Shown here: piece by piece, positions 49,757 to 57,640 of the stretch
How positions within the stretch are numbered: the first letter of the stretch is position 1
Layout: the number at the start of each line of letters is the position of its first letter
Origin: Saccharothrix sp. NRRL B-16314
GTDB lineage: Bacteria; Actinomycetota; Actinomycetes; Mycobacteriales; Pseudonocardiaceae
Assembly (NCBI RefSeq): GCF_000716595.1
Contig: NZ_JNXC01000010.1
Location: 115,169-179,168, forward strand
Direction of reading: 5' to 3'
Length of the DNA stretch: 64,000 nt
Made by a program: the position numbers and the translations under genes
The notes under the pieces: model-generated
Databases searched by the model: none
What the model was told of the DNA's origin: nothing
Seen by the model: only the letters and a program-made list of their open reading frames with translations

Positions 49757-50215
49757 GTGGCGGAAATTGCGATCCTCATCGGGCTACAGGCGTCGGGAAA
49801 GACGAGCTTCTACCGCGACGTCCTGGCCGTGACGCACGTGCAGGTCAGCAAGGACGCCTTCCCGAACGCGCGGCGGCGGCAGGCGCGGCAGTTGCGGCTG
49901 GTGGGTGAGGCGCTGGACGCCGGGCACGACGTGGCGGTCGACAACACCAACCCCTCGGCCGAGGAATGGGGTCCGCTCATCGCGGCCGGTCGGGAGCGCG
50001 GAGCGCGGATCGTCGGGTACTGGTTCCCGCCGGACCTCCCCGGATCGGTGGCGCGCAACGCCGCCAGGGACGACAAAACGAGGGTGCCCGACGTGGGGCT
50101 GTATGCCACAGTGAAGCGCCTTCGACGTCCGCGGCTCGCCGACGGGTTCGACGAGTTGGCCACCGTGCGGTTCGACGGCCGGGGCGGGTTCGACGTCCAA
50201 CGCCTGGAGGAGTGA
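49757..50215 (+). CDS. P-loop polynucleotide-kinase-like protein
   Basis: 152 residues: Walker A ILIGLQASGKTSFY (residues 6-19), then VQVSKDAFPNARRRQARQL, DVAVDNTNPSAEEW (the DNTNP motif of T4-Pnk/PNKP-type kinases), RERGARIVGYWFPPDLPGSVARNAARDD (lid region) and RVPDVGLYATVKRLRRP. This is the kinase domain only, without phosphatase. Expected reaction: phosphorylation of RNA or DNA 5'-OH ends, or a related small substrate. GTG start. It is followed 2 bases after its stop by the Thg1-like gene, forming a two-gene operon that suggests RNA-end repair. Confidence 0.85.
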   Translation: MAEIAILIGLQASGKTSFYRDVLAVTHVQVSKDAFPNARRRQARQLRLVGEALDAGHDVAVDNTNPSAEEWGPLIAAGRERGARIVGYWFPPDLPGSVARNAARDDKTRVPDVGLYATVKRLRRPRLADGFDELATVRFDGRGGFDVQRLEE

Positions 50216-50217
50216 CG

Positions 50218-50979
50218 ATGCGCGCGACCGAGTTCGAGGCCGGGCAACGTGCCAGGGAGTGGTTCCACACGCTGACGGTGCCGGCCGGTGTGTGGATGGT
50301 GGTGCGGGTGGACGGGCGCGGGTTCTCCCGGTTCACCGAGGAGCGCTTCGACAAGCCGTTCGACGCGCGGTTCTCGGGGTTCATGGTGGAGACCGCGCAG
50401 GCCCTGCTGACCGAGTTCGACGCCCGCTACGCCTACACCGAGAGCGACGAGATCTCCGTCGTGCTCGACCCCCGCCATGACCTGTTCGGGCGGAGCGTGG
50501 AGAAGGTCGTGTCGATCTCGGCGGGCATCGCGTCCTCCGCGTTCACGCACGCCGCCGGTGAGCCCGCGCACTTCGACAGCCGGATCTGGATCGGCGCCGG
50601 CGCGGGTGACGTGCTCGACTACGTCTCCTGGCGGCAGGCCGACGCCACCCGGTGCGCGTTGAACGGCTGGTGCTACTGGACCCTCCGCAAGGCCGGTGCG
50701 TCCCGCCAGGAGGCGACGAGGCGGCTGAGCGGGACGTCCACGGCGGACAAGAACGAGCTGCTGTTCGAGCACGGCATCAACTTCAACGAGCTGCCCGGCT
50801 GGCAGCGCCGCGGCATCGGTCTCTGGTGGGAGAACCACAACCGACCCGGCCACGACCCCGTCCGCGACGTCGCCGTCTCCACCACGCGACGCCGCGTCCA
50901 CATCGAACGCGACCTGCCGATGAAGGACGACTACCGCGCCCTCGTCAACCGGCTGATCACCGCAGGCTCGACGGCTTGA
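50218..50979 (+). CDS. Thg1-like protein (3'-5' nucleotide addition to RNA)
   Basis: 253 residues. Metal-binding DGR motif VVRVDGRGFSRFTEERFDKPFD near residue 30, second carboxylate pair in AYTESDEISVV near residue 75, and FDSRIW with WRQADATRCALNG near 140. True tRNA-His guanylyltransferases have HINNLYN directly after RQAD; here this is replaced by TRCALNGWCYW, so the protein is a bacterial Thg1-like protein (TLP), likely acting on tRNA 5'-end repair in a template-dependent way rather than G-1 addition to tRNA-His. ATG at 50218, preceded by GGAG. Partner of the polynucleotide-kinase-like gene. A direct role in repair after nuclease damage is inference. Confidence 0.88.
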   Translation: MRATEFEAGQRAREWFHTLTVPAGVWMVVRVDGRGFSRFTEERFDKPFDARFSGFMVETAQALLTEFDARYAYTESDEISVVLDPRHDLFGRSVEKVVSISAGIASSAFTHAAGEPAHFDSRIWIGAGAGDVLDYVSWRQADATRCALNGWCYWTLRKAGASRQEATRRLSGTSTADKNELLFEHGINFNELPGWQRRGIGLWWENHNRPGHDPVRDVAVSTTRRRVHIERDLPMKDDYRALVNRLITAGSTA

Positions 50980-51164
50980 GCAGTCCGGCCGGCCACGGCC
51001 GTGAACCGCAAGCCCGCGTCCCGAGCTGCCCGGGGCTCGTCCGCGAGATCCAGCTCGTCGAGCTCGCTCGGGGGTGAGCTTGGACATGTGCTCAGCCGTC
51101 CGAGGCCGTCGGAGTCGACCGCGTACAGGGTTGGGCGCATCGGCAGCACTTCCGTCGCTGGTGG

Positions 51165-51836
51165 TTACTGCTTGGGTGGTGCGGGGTGGCCTTCCGATGC
51201 CTGGACGACCACGATGCCCTGACCCGACAGCGCGAGCTGGTACGCCTCACCCGACCCTCGCCCGATGGCGGCGCCGAGCTTCGCGGTCCGGCGGATCGAG
51301 GACTGGAGCGAGGTGGACCACAGGACGGCGGCCTGCATGTCGACGAACGTCGGCACGTCCACGTTCAGCACGACCGGCGTCCCGAAGGCGGTGACGGCGA
51401 GCGCCCCGGTGCCCGTGAACGTCGTGTTGAACAGGCCGCCGCTGAGCATCGACGCACCCTCGACGCGGTTGATGTCCCACGTGAGCGTGCTCTCGAACGC
51501 GAGCACGTTCTTGCCGTTGACGGTCACGCCCTCGTTCTCCAAGTACAGCACGAACACCTCGTCGGCGTCCTGGGCGAGGAACACGTCCCCGCTGCCCGAC
51601 ACCTTCATCAGCGACATGCCCTCGCCGGTGAGGGCCTTCTTGAACAGCTTGCCGAGGCCACCGCTGCCCTCGTAGGCGAAGTCGACATCGCCCTGGTAGG
51701 CCACCATCGACCCCTGCTTGGCGAAGAAGAACCCGCCGCTGCCGGTGAGGTCGACCTTGAGCATGCGGTCGTTCTGCAGTTGGAAGCTACCGGGCTCGAC
51801 GGCCCGCTCGGCGTGGTTGAAGAGTGAGCTGCGCAT
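51165..51836 (-). CDS. AIM24 family protein
   Basis: 223 residues from the ATG at 51836. AIM24/TIGR00266-type double beta-helix: LKVDLTGSGGFFFAKQGSMVAYQGDVDF, GEGMSLMKVSGSGDVFLAQ, VLYLENEGVTVNGKNVLAFE and GGLFNTTFTGTGALAVTAFG. Cytoplasmic, no signal or membrane segment; function of the bacterial family is not established. It is transcribed away from a small membrane protein across a 51-base gap containing a perfect palindrome. Confidence 0.9.
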   Translation of the reverse strand: MRSSLFNHAERAVEPGSFQLQNDRMLKVDLTGSGGFFFAKQGSMVAYQGDVDFAYEGSGGLGKLFKKALTGEGMSLMKVSGSGDVFLAQDADEVFVLYLENEGVTVNGKNVLAFESTLTWDINRVEGASMLSGGLFNTTFTGTGALAVTAFGTPVVLNVDVPTFVDMQAAVLWSTSLQSSIRRTAKLGAAIGRGSGEAYQLALSGQGIVVVQASEGHPAPPKQ

Positions 51837-51848
51837 GCACCGATAGTG

Positions 51849-51862
51849 CAGGTGATCACCTG
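51849..51862. promoter_or_regulatory. perfect 14-bp palindrome with GTGATCAC core
   Basis: CAGGTGATCACCTG, 12 bases upstream of the AIM24 start codon on the minus strand and 25 bases before the ATG of the small membrane protein. Likely operator shared by the divergent pair. Confidence 0.6.
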
Positions 51863-51887
51863 ATGGCGCACCGCCGGGGTCTCGCCG

Positions 51888-52187
51888 ATGTGGGGAAAGC
51901 GCAGAGGTGCGGGTTGTATCGCTGCCGATAGCCGACACGACGGCGACGGCGGTGTTCGTTGGTATTTCCGGGGTTGGTGGCCGTCGCGTCCTTCCTGGCC
52001 AACGCACCCGTGGCTGGTCGTCCCGCTCAGCGGGCTCGCCTTCGTGATCTGGTTCATCGTCACGTTGAGCTCGATCGCCCGGAGCCTGCGGGAGCTGGCC
52101 CAGGTCGCCCGGCACGACGCACGCCGGCGCGAAGCGGGCGCCACCGGTCAGACCGCCGCTCCCGCTCCGGTCCTCACCGCTGAGTGA
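51888..52187 (+). CDS. small single-pass membrane protein, unknown function
   Basis: 99 residues as opened at the ATG 51888, though the first 35 are Trp/Arg-rich and may not all be translated. One clear membrane helix (LVVPLSGLAFVIWFIVTLSSI) followed by a cytoplasmic basic helix (ARSLRELAQVARHDARRREAG) and an Ala/Pro tail. Third-position GC is high from the helix onward, which supports coding. No family recognised. Its stop overlaps a 14-base tandem duplication. Confidence 0.5.
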   Translation: MWGKRRGAGCIAADSRHDGDGGVRWYFRGWWPSRPSWPTHPWLVVPLSGLAFVIWFIVTLSSIARSLRELAQVARHDARRREAGATGQTAAPAPVLTAE

Positions 52188-52209
52188 TCACCGCGGAGTG
52201 ATCACCGCG
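52182..52209. repeat. tandem 14-bp duplication
   Basis: GAGTGATCACCGCG occurs twice head to tail, the first copy spanning the stop codon of the small membrane protein. Each copy contains the GTGATCAC core also found in the palindrome at 51849. Confidence 0.7.
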
Positions 52210-52276
52210 CACACCCGACATCCGGCGCACGACGTCGGTCCCGGCGCCGTTGCCCTACCGCTGCACCAGATCGCGG

Positions 52277-53287
52277 TCAGTCGCCGAGCGGGTCCCAGTG
52301 GTTGGCGTAGCGCAGCAGCGACCGGGCCAGGTCGGGGTGGGCCGCCGCCCAGGTGGTGTCGAACAGGTACCACTGCTGGAACCCGAACGACTCGCCGCAG
52401 TGCATGGCGAGTTGGGCGAGGTGGTCCCCGACCTGGAGCAGGGAGTCCTGGGGGCGGCGGTTGTCGGTGTGCTCGCCCGCGTCGACGACCTCCAGCGCCC
52501 GGCGGTGGGCGGCGTCGTGCTCGGCGTCGTGCTCGGTGGGCAGACCGGGCCAGGGGTCGGCGTTGAGGTTGAAGCCCGGCCACCGGTTGCAGCGGTCGAG
52601 GGCGGGGCCGAGGGTGTCCTCTTCGGGCGCGATGAGCGCTCGCAGGACCTGGAGCTCGGGTGGCCAGTCGTCGCGGTCGCACCTGGTGGTGCGCAGGTGC
52701 CGGGCGAGCGCGGGCAGTTCGACGCCGGGGAAGGCCTGCGGTGTGGAACAGGCCAGGCTTTCGCCGTCGTAGAAGGTGAGGAACACCGCGTAGGTGGTGG
52801 CTTGGCCCTCCCCGGACAGACCGGTGGGTGTCGTCGGCACGTCCGGGGTGAACGGCAGCGGCGGACCGGCCAGGTCCGGCAGCGGCCAGGTGTCGTGCAC
52901 CAGGTACGCCAAGCGGTCGGGTGCGGCTTGGACGACGTCGTCGTGGAGGAAGAAGTAGGCCAGTCCCACTTCGTCGTCGTCGGTTCGCACCCGAAGGCCA
53001 CGCCCGTCGAGCCGGACGTAGTCGCTGCCGCCTTCGACGTACAGGTGCTCGTGCAGCAGTTCGCGCAGCTGCGCGTCGTTCTCCGGCCGGGGCAGGTTCA
53101 GCTCCCGCGCCCGGTGGAAGATCGAGTCCAGGCCGTAGACGTCCACACCCAACTCGTCCTCGACCCAGCGACTTGGTTCCCCACAAGCCCATCCGCGCCG
53201 GAACCAGGCCAACGCCGTCTCGTCCGGCAACCGGCGCACCCACTTGCCCAACGGACCCTCGTAGTGCGACCGGTACACGAAATGCAC
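52277..53287 (-). CDS. hypothetical acidic protein
   Basis: 336 residues from the GTG at 53287. Acidic and Trp/Asp/Pro-rich, no signal peptide or membrane segment. Recognisable only as a well-conserved-looking coding frame: FVYRSHYEGPLGKWVRRLPD, ALAWFRRGW, YVRLDGRGLRVRTDDDEVGL, LTFYDGESLACSTPQAF, FGFQQWYLFDTTWAAAHPDL. The start region resembles small cytoplasmic phage- or stress-associated actinomycete proteins, but I name no family. It precedes, on the same strand and 44 bases away, the end of the MoxR/vWA operon. Confidence 0.7.
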   Translation of the reverse strand: MHFVYRSHYEGPLGKWVRRLPDETALAWFRRGWACGEPSRWVEDELGVDVYGLDSIFHRARELNLPRPENDAQLRELLHEHLYVEGGSDYVRLDGRGLRVRTDDDEVGLAYFFLHDDVVQAAPDRLAYLVHDTWPLPDLAGPPLPFTPDVPTTPTGLSGEGQATTYAVFLTFYDGESLACSTPQAFPGVELPALARHLRTTRCDRDDWPPELQVLRALIAPEEDTLGPALDRCNRWPGFNLNADPWPGLPTEHDAEHDAAHRRALEVVDAGEHTDNRRPQDSLLQVGDHLAQLAMHCGESFGFQQWYLFDTTWAAAHPDLARSLLRYANHWDPLGD

Positions 53288-53331
53288 GGCCGAACCCTAC
53301 GACACCGTCCACCGACCCCGTCGTCGGGAGA

Positions 53332-54555
53332 TCAGCCGAGGGCGACCACCCGTGCCCAGTCAGGTGGCGCGTCCGGCACGTAGTCGGGATCGTCCTCGTC
53401 GTACCGACCGTGGCGGGGGAACAGGCCCACGACGGTCCGGCAGGGCGGACGTGCGTCGGGCCAGGGTGTCTGCCCGTCCGTCAGGACGACGATGACGTCG
53501 GGCCCGGGGCTGCGGCGCAGGGCCTTGGCGAAACCGGCGCGCAGGTCCGTGCCCCCACCGCCCACCAGCGGGATCCCCTCGGCGCGGCACAGCGGCTGCG
53601 TCACGTGGGCGGCGGCGTCGCACGACAGCACCGAAACGAGATCCCGTCGACCGCCGACCGCGCGCACGATCGTGGCGATCTCCAGGATCGCGCTGCCCAA
53701 CTCGGTGTCGCTCACCGACCCGGAGGTGTCCACGATCACGCAGACACGGGGCGGGCGGCGCCGCAGGCTCGGCAGGACGACACCGGGCAGACCGGCCGAC
53801 CTGCGCGAGGGCCGACCGTAGGTGTAGTCCTCACCCACGCCGGGGCCGGACACCGCCGAACGGATCGCCGCTCCCAGGAGTTCACGCCACGGCTGGGGCG
53901 GGTGGAACACTTCCTCCGCCCACCGCTTCCAGCCCTGCGGTGCGTTGCCGGGGTGGGCGGTGAGACCTCGGGCCACCCGGAACCGGACGGCATCCCGTTC
54001 CTGCGCGCTGAGCCCGTGCGCGCCGTCCGGCCCCAGGTCCCAGTCCCGCTCCAGCCCGTCCGCGCCGCTGCCGCAGTCCAGCCAGGTGACTCCGTCGGTG
54101 TGCGGCCCGAGCCGGAACTGGCGCAGGTAGTCCTCCATCAACTGCCCGTCGGGCAACGTGAGCAGGGCTGGTCGGACGATGTCCTCGGGCGCGGTCAACC
54201 CCTCGCCGAACACGTCGTCGTTGATCTCGCAGTCCGCCGCGATGTTCATCCGCAACCGCTCACCCGGCCCGGTCAGCTCGTGCTTCGCCGCGAACCGGTC
54301 GCTGCGCCCGTGGTGGTCGCGCAACAGGTGGGACACCTCGTGCACCCAGGCGCCGGCCAGTTCCTCGAACGGGGTGTGATCCACGAACGACGGCGAGACG
54401 TAGCAGCGCCAGTGCCGGTCCACGGCCATCGTCGGCACTCGCCGCGATGCCACGGTGTGCAGTGCGAACAACGCCGTCGCCAGGTAGGGCCGGCACCGGA
54501 CCGCGTGCAACCGGGCGGCGAAGAGCTTCTCCTCGTCCAAGCTCCCCGACGTCAT
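53332..54555 (-). CDS. DUF2201-type vWA/metallopeptidase-like protein
   Basis: 407 residues from the ATG at 54555, overlapping the MoxR stop (ATGA). N-terminal part carries a zinc-metallopeptidase-like helix WVHEVSHLLRDHH (HExxH) and MNIAADCEINDD, a possible third ligand region. C-terminal part is a von Willebrand A fold: CVIVDTSGSVSDTEL (MIDAS DxSxS), VGGGGTDLRAGF (second MIDAS Thr) and VIVVLTDGQTPWP. This is the DUF2201 architecture that partners MoxR ATPases. It probably acts as a metal- or client-binding co-chaperone in the cytoplasm. Confidence 0.9.
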   Translation of the reverse strand: MTSGSLDEEKLFAARLHAVRCRPYLATALFALHTVASRRVPTMAVDRHWRCYVSPSFVDHTPFEELAGAWVHEVSHLLRDHHGRSDRFAAKHELTGPGERLRMNIAADCEINDDVFGEGLTAPEDIVRPALLTLPDGQLMEDYLRQFRLGPHTDGVTWLDCGSGADGLERDWDLGPDGAHGLSAQERDAVRFRVARGLTAHPGNAPQGWKRWAEEVFHPPQPWRELLGAAIRSAVSGPGVGEDYTYGRPSRRSAGLPGVVLPSLRRRPPRVCVIVDTSGSVSDTELGSAILEIATIVRAVGGRRDLVSVLSCDAAAHVTQPLCRAEGIPLVGGGGTDLRAGFAKALRRSPGPDVIVVLTDGQTPWPDARPPCRTVVGLFPRHGRYDEDDPDYVPDAPPDWARVVALG

Positions 54556-55787
54556 CGGCGGGCCCCGGTGCCGACCGCCGCCCGGTCCGCCCGCTGCGAC
54601 AGCGAGACCGCACCCGCCAGCCGCTCGATCGCCGCCGGAACCTGCCAGTCGTCGCGGCGCAGCGCGGCGAGCGTGGCCGCCGGCACGACCACGAGGTCCG
54701 GGGCACCGGTTTCCAGAGCCAGGACCAGCAGTGACCACGCGGCGTTCCAGCGGGACTGCTCCGGCCGCTTGCGCACCGCCTCCACCACCCCGTCGAGCAC
54801 GGCCTGGCGCAGGTCGCCACGCTCCGGCAGGACGGCCGACCCCGGATCAGCGAGCAGGGTCTCCGGATCCGGCAGATCCATCCGGTCCAGACTGGCCAGC
54901 AGTTCCAGGCCCGGCCCGTCTCCCACCGTGCCCCGCACCAGCATCGACAGCACTTCCCGGGAACCGCCCGCCGCGGTGGCGAAAGCGACCAGGCGCAGCG
55001 TCATCTCCCAACTGCGCGGTGAGGGCCAAGGGCCGCCACGACGCGCTTCGTTCTTCGGCAGTTGGTGCACGAGAGCGGAACGGGTGGTCAGGAATCCGCA
55101 CACCGCCCGGCGGGCGAACGCCACCGCGTCGGGCAGCCGCCCCGAGTCCAACCGCGGCAGGGCCGCTCTCGGCCACGTCCCGCCCAGCCCGCGCACCACG
55201 ACGTCGTGGTCATAAGTCCACTGGAGGTGGACGAACCGGTTGGCCAGCGGCGGGCTCAGCTCCCAGCCGTCGGCGGCGGAAGCGCGCGGGTTGGCGGCGG
55301 CCACGATCCGGACACCGGGCGGCAGGCGGAGGGCGCCGATCCGGCGTTCCAACACGACGCGCAGCAGCGCGGCCTGGACGGCCGGCGGCGCGGTGGACAG
55401 CTCGTCGAGGAACAGCAGCCCTTGGCCGGCCCGGACCAGGCGCACGGCCCAGTCCGGTGGGGCCATCGGAATGCCCTGCACGGCGGGGTCGTCACCGACC
55501 ACCGGCAGGCCGGAGAAGTCGGAGGGCTCGTGCACGCTGGCGATCACCGTGGTCAGCGGCAGTTCGAGCGCGTCGGCGAGCTGGTTCAGGGCCGCGGTCT
55601 TGCCGATCCCCGGCTCGCCCCACAACAGCACCGGCAAGTCGGCGGACACGGCCAGCGTCAAGGCTTCCAACTGGGTGTCGGGACGCGGCTCGGTGGTGGT
55701 GAGGTTGAGCAGGGCAAGCAGATCGGCGGCGGCGTCCATCGGTCGAACGCAGGCCGTTTCGGCAGGGGCGGGCAGGGCAGTGGGCAT
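54552..55787 (-). CDS. MoxR-type AAA+ ATPase
   Basis: 411 residues: Walker A LWGEPGIGKTAALNQLA (about residues 55-70), Walker B LLFLDELSTAPPAVQ, sensor 1 VAAANPRASAADGWE, and arginine-finger region. MoxR ATPases couple ATP hydrolysis to assembly or metal loading of partner complexes through vWA adaptor proteins. The vWA/metallopeptidase-like gene follows with an ATGA overlap, and a 460-residue unknown gene lies 67 bases upstream on the same strand; the three form the operon. Confidence 0.9.
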   Translation of the reverse strand: MPTALPAPAETACVRPMDAAADLLALLNLTTTEPRPDTQLEALTLAVSADLPVLLWGEPGIGKTAALNQLADALELPLTTVIASVHEPSDFSGLPVVGDDPAVQGIPMAPPDWAVRLVRAGQGLLFLDELSTAPPAVQAALLRVVLERRIGALRLPPGVRIVAAANPRASAADGWELSPPLANRFVHLQWTYDHDVVVRGLGGTWPRAALPRLDSGRLPDAVAFARRAVCGFLTTRSALVHQLPKNEARRGGPWPSPRSWEMTLRLVAFATAAGGSREVLSMLVRGTVGDGPGLELLASLDRMDLPDPETLLADPGSAVLPERGDLRQAVLDGVVEAVRKRPEQSRWNAAWSLLVLALETGAPDLVVVPAATLAALRRDDWQVPAAIERLAGAVSLSQRADRAAVGTGARR

Positions 55788-55854
55788 GTTCGATCACCTG
55801 TGGGTCGAGTAGGGGCGGCCGTGCGTCGGCCAGGTGCGGAGCGAGGTACGGGGA

Positions 55855-57237
55855 TCAGGGACGGATCGCGTGGCGCGGGTGGGTCCGGACGTCACGGCGG
55901 CGGGTGTCCCAGGCGGTCGGTCCCGGAGCGAATCCGGCGAGTCCGGCCCGGAACAGCCCCTGCGCCACCCGGCGACGGATCGCCGTCTCCAGTTCGTCGC
56001 GCAACAGCCCGTTGCGGAGCACCACGTCCGGTCCGAGCAGGCCTTCGACGACAGCGAGGGCACCGGCGGAGTCGCCGTGGTCCAGGCGGGCGCGAACGTC
56101 CACGAAGGACTCCGGACGCCGGTGTGCCCGGTCGATCATCTCCAGGCACGGCAGCGCGGTGCCGCCCAACGCGACCAGCAGCTCCTCGCGGCGGATCTCG
56201 TCGGGGGTGTGGTCCAGTGGGACGAGCACCCCGTCCACCACGCCGATCCGGTGCGCGTCGCCACGGCACTCGACCAGGCGCGCGTTCCCCGGGCTGTCCG
56301 GACTTCGTGATCGACCGACCGGTCGGTGATCCGGCACGAGCGCCGACGCGACCAGCGGGTGCAGCCCGTCAGCGTCGATCAACCCGGCGCGGAGCAGCTC
56401 CAGGTCGGGGAGCGACCGGGTCGCGGCTTCAGGCAGGACCGGCAACACCCGATTCCTGCCCCTCGGCGGAGCGGCCGTGATCGTCGGACCGGGAGCGTCC
56501 GGTGTGCCCAGGTCCAGCACCACCCGCCGCCGGGTGCCGAGCCGCACGGTGACCGCGCCGTCCCCACACCCGTCCGCGCGCAGCAGCAGCGCCGCCTCCG
56601 CCGCCCACCGGTCCACGGCGAAGCCGCTCAGCTGCGCCACTTCGGCACGGATGTCCTCCACCGCCGGATCACCGACCGTGGGCGGTTGTCCGGACCCGGA
56701 CCGCTCCCGCAGCTCACCGACCCTGCGCACGTCCCACAGGTGGCGGTGGAGATCGAGGCGGAACCGGCGGTCGGGTCGGGGATGGGGGTGCAGGCCCGCG
56801 CCGGCCCTGGGGACGGACGGCTCCCACAGCGCGAGGCTGATCCGCTGACCGCCCGCCGCCCAAGCCGGCGGCGTGCGCGCGACGAGGTGCGTCGCGTCGC
56901 CGCTGTCGGCATCAGCGGGGTAGCGGGCCAGGGAGACGGTGAGACCCGGCCGCAGCAGGCCGTCCGGACCGACCCTCGGGAAGTGCCAGCGGAGCAGGTC
57001 AGGAGCCAGGTGTCGCAGATCGGCGCGGACCTGGGCCGCGAACCTCGGGCCGTTGGCGCGACCCGCAGCTCGGAGGTCGAGATCCACGTCGACGTGCGCC
57101 GCGGCGCAGGCCCCGGCCCAGTCGCCCGCGGTGCGGCGGTCTGTCGCTGACTCGATCATCGACGGCGGCACGGCGAACTCGCGCACGCGCGCCCAGAAAA
57201 GGAGGCGGAAGTCCTCATTCGCGGTCAAGGGGTGCAT
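55855..57237 (-). CDS. large uncharacterised partner of the MoxR/vWA system
   Basis: 460 residues from the ATG at 57237, which has AAGGTGAG in the right position; a GTG at 57243 is too close to it. Rich in Arg, Asp and Ala with no signal or membrane segment: VRADLRHLAPDLLRWHFPRVG, GTRRRVVLDLGTPDAPGP, HPLVASALVPDHRPVG, VDGVLVPLDHTPDEIRREELLVALGGTALPCLEM, then a helical end RDELETAIRRRVAQGLFRAG. I recognise no named domain. Its position as first gene of the MoxR-vWA operon suggests a substrate or adaptor of that ATPase. Confidence 0.75.
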   Translation of the reverse strand: MHPLTANEDFRLLFWARVREFAVPPSMIESATDRRTAGDWAGACAAAHVDVDLDLRAAGRANGPRFAAQVRADLRHLAPDLLRWHFPRVGPDGLLRPGLTVSLARYPADADSGDATHLVARTPPAWAAGGQRISLALWEPSVPRAGAGLHPHPRPDRRFRLDLHRHLWDVRRVGELRERSGSGQPPTVGDPAVEDIRAEVAQLSGFAVDRWAAEAALLLRADGCGDGAVTVRLGTRRRVVLDLGTPDAPGPTITAAPPRGRNRVLPVLPEAATRSLPDLELLRAGLIDADGLHPLVASALVPDHRPVGRSRSPDSPGNARLVECRGDAHRIGVVDGVLVPLDHTPDEIRREELLVALGGTALPCLEMIDRAHRRPESFVDVRARLDHGDSAGALAVVEGLLGPDVVLRNGLLRDELETAIRRRVAQGLFRAGLAGFAPGPTAWDTRRRDVRTHPRHAIRP

Positions 57238-57340
57238 CAGCACTCACCTTGTGCGAATGGAACCCCCGATCTGCTCGGATAAGTAGGCATCGGGATGAGC
57301 GTAGCAAAACCGCCGTCACCGTCGCCGGGCGAACCGCACC

Positions 57341-57490
57341 CACCGGGAGGACAACGCCGCCGCCTGGCACAGGCCGTTGGCCCGGGAGCACTGGGCGCGC
57401 GCCGAACCGCGCTGGGGTCTGTGGAGGACTCCCGAGTCGGAGGCGTCGGCACTACCCGCCGACCTGCCGGGGAGTGGACTTCGTGGAAGA
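57341..57490 (+). pseudogene. truncated SAM methyltransferase remnant
   Basis: In one frame: NAAAWHRPLAREHWARAEPR, WGLWRTPESEASALPADLPG. This is the characteristic N-terminus of a common actinomycete class I methyltransferase (N-x-x-W ... LAREHW ... W-G-x-W ... PE-S-E), which is normally followed at once by VELGCGTG; here the sequence ends before motif I. The rest of 57238-57640 shows no other gene. Confidence 0.5.
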
Positions 57491-57521
57491 GGCGAACAGA
57501 CCGGGTGGGGCGTGCGATGAC

Positions 57522-57559
57522 CGCGGGCGGGCCGTATCGGTGTTCACGGCCCGCCCGCG
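57522..57559. terminator. strong hairpin upstream of the NmrA gene end
   Basis: Perfect 14-bp stem CGCGGGCGGGCCGT/ACGGCCCGCCCGCG with a 10-base loop; 81 bases beyond the stop of the minus-strand NmrA-type gene, so it can terminate that gene. Confidence 0.75.
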
Positions 57560-57640
57560 TCGGCAGGGCGGCTGCGAGACGGGAGTTCCGCGCAGCCGAT
57601 CGCCGAGCACATCAGGCAGTTCCGGCGGCGCGGACCGGTC

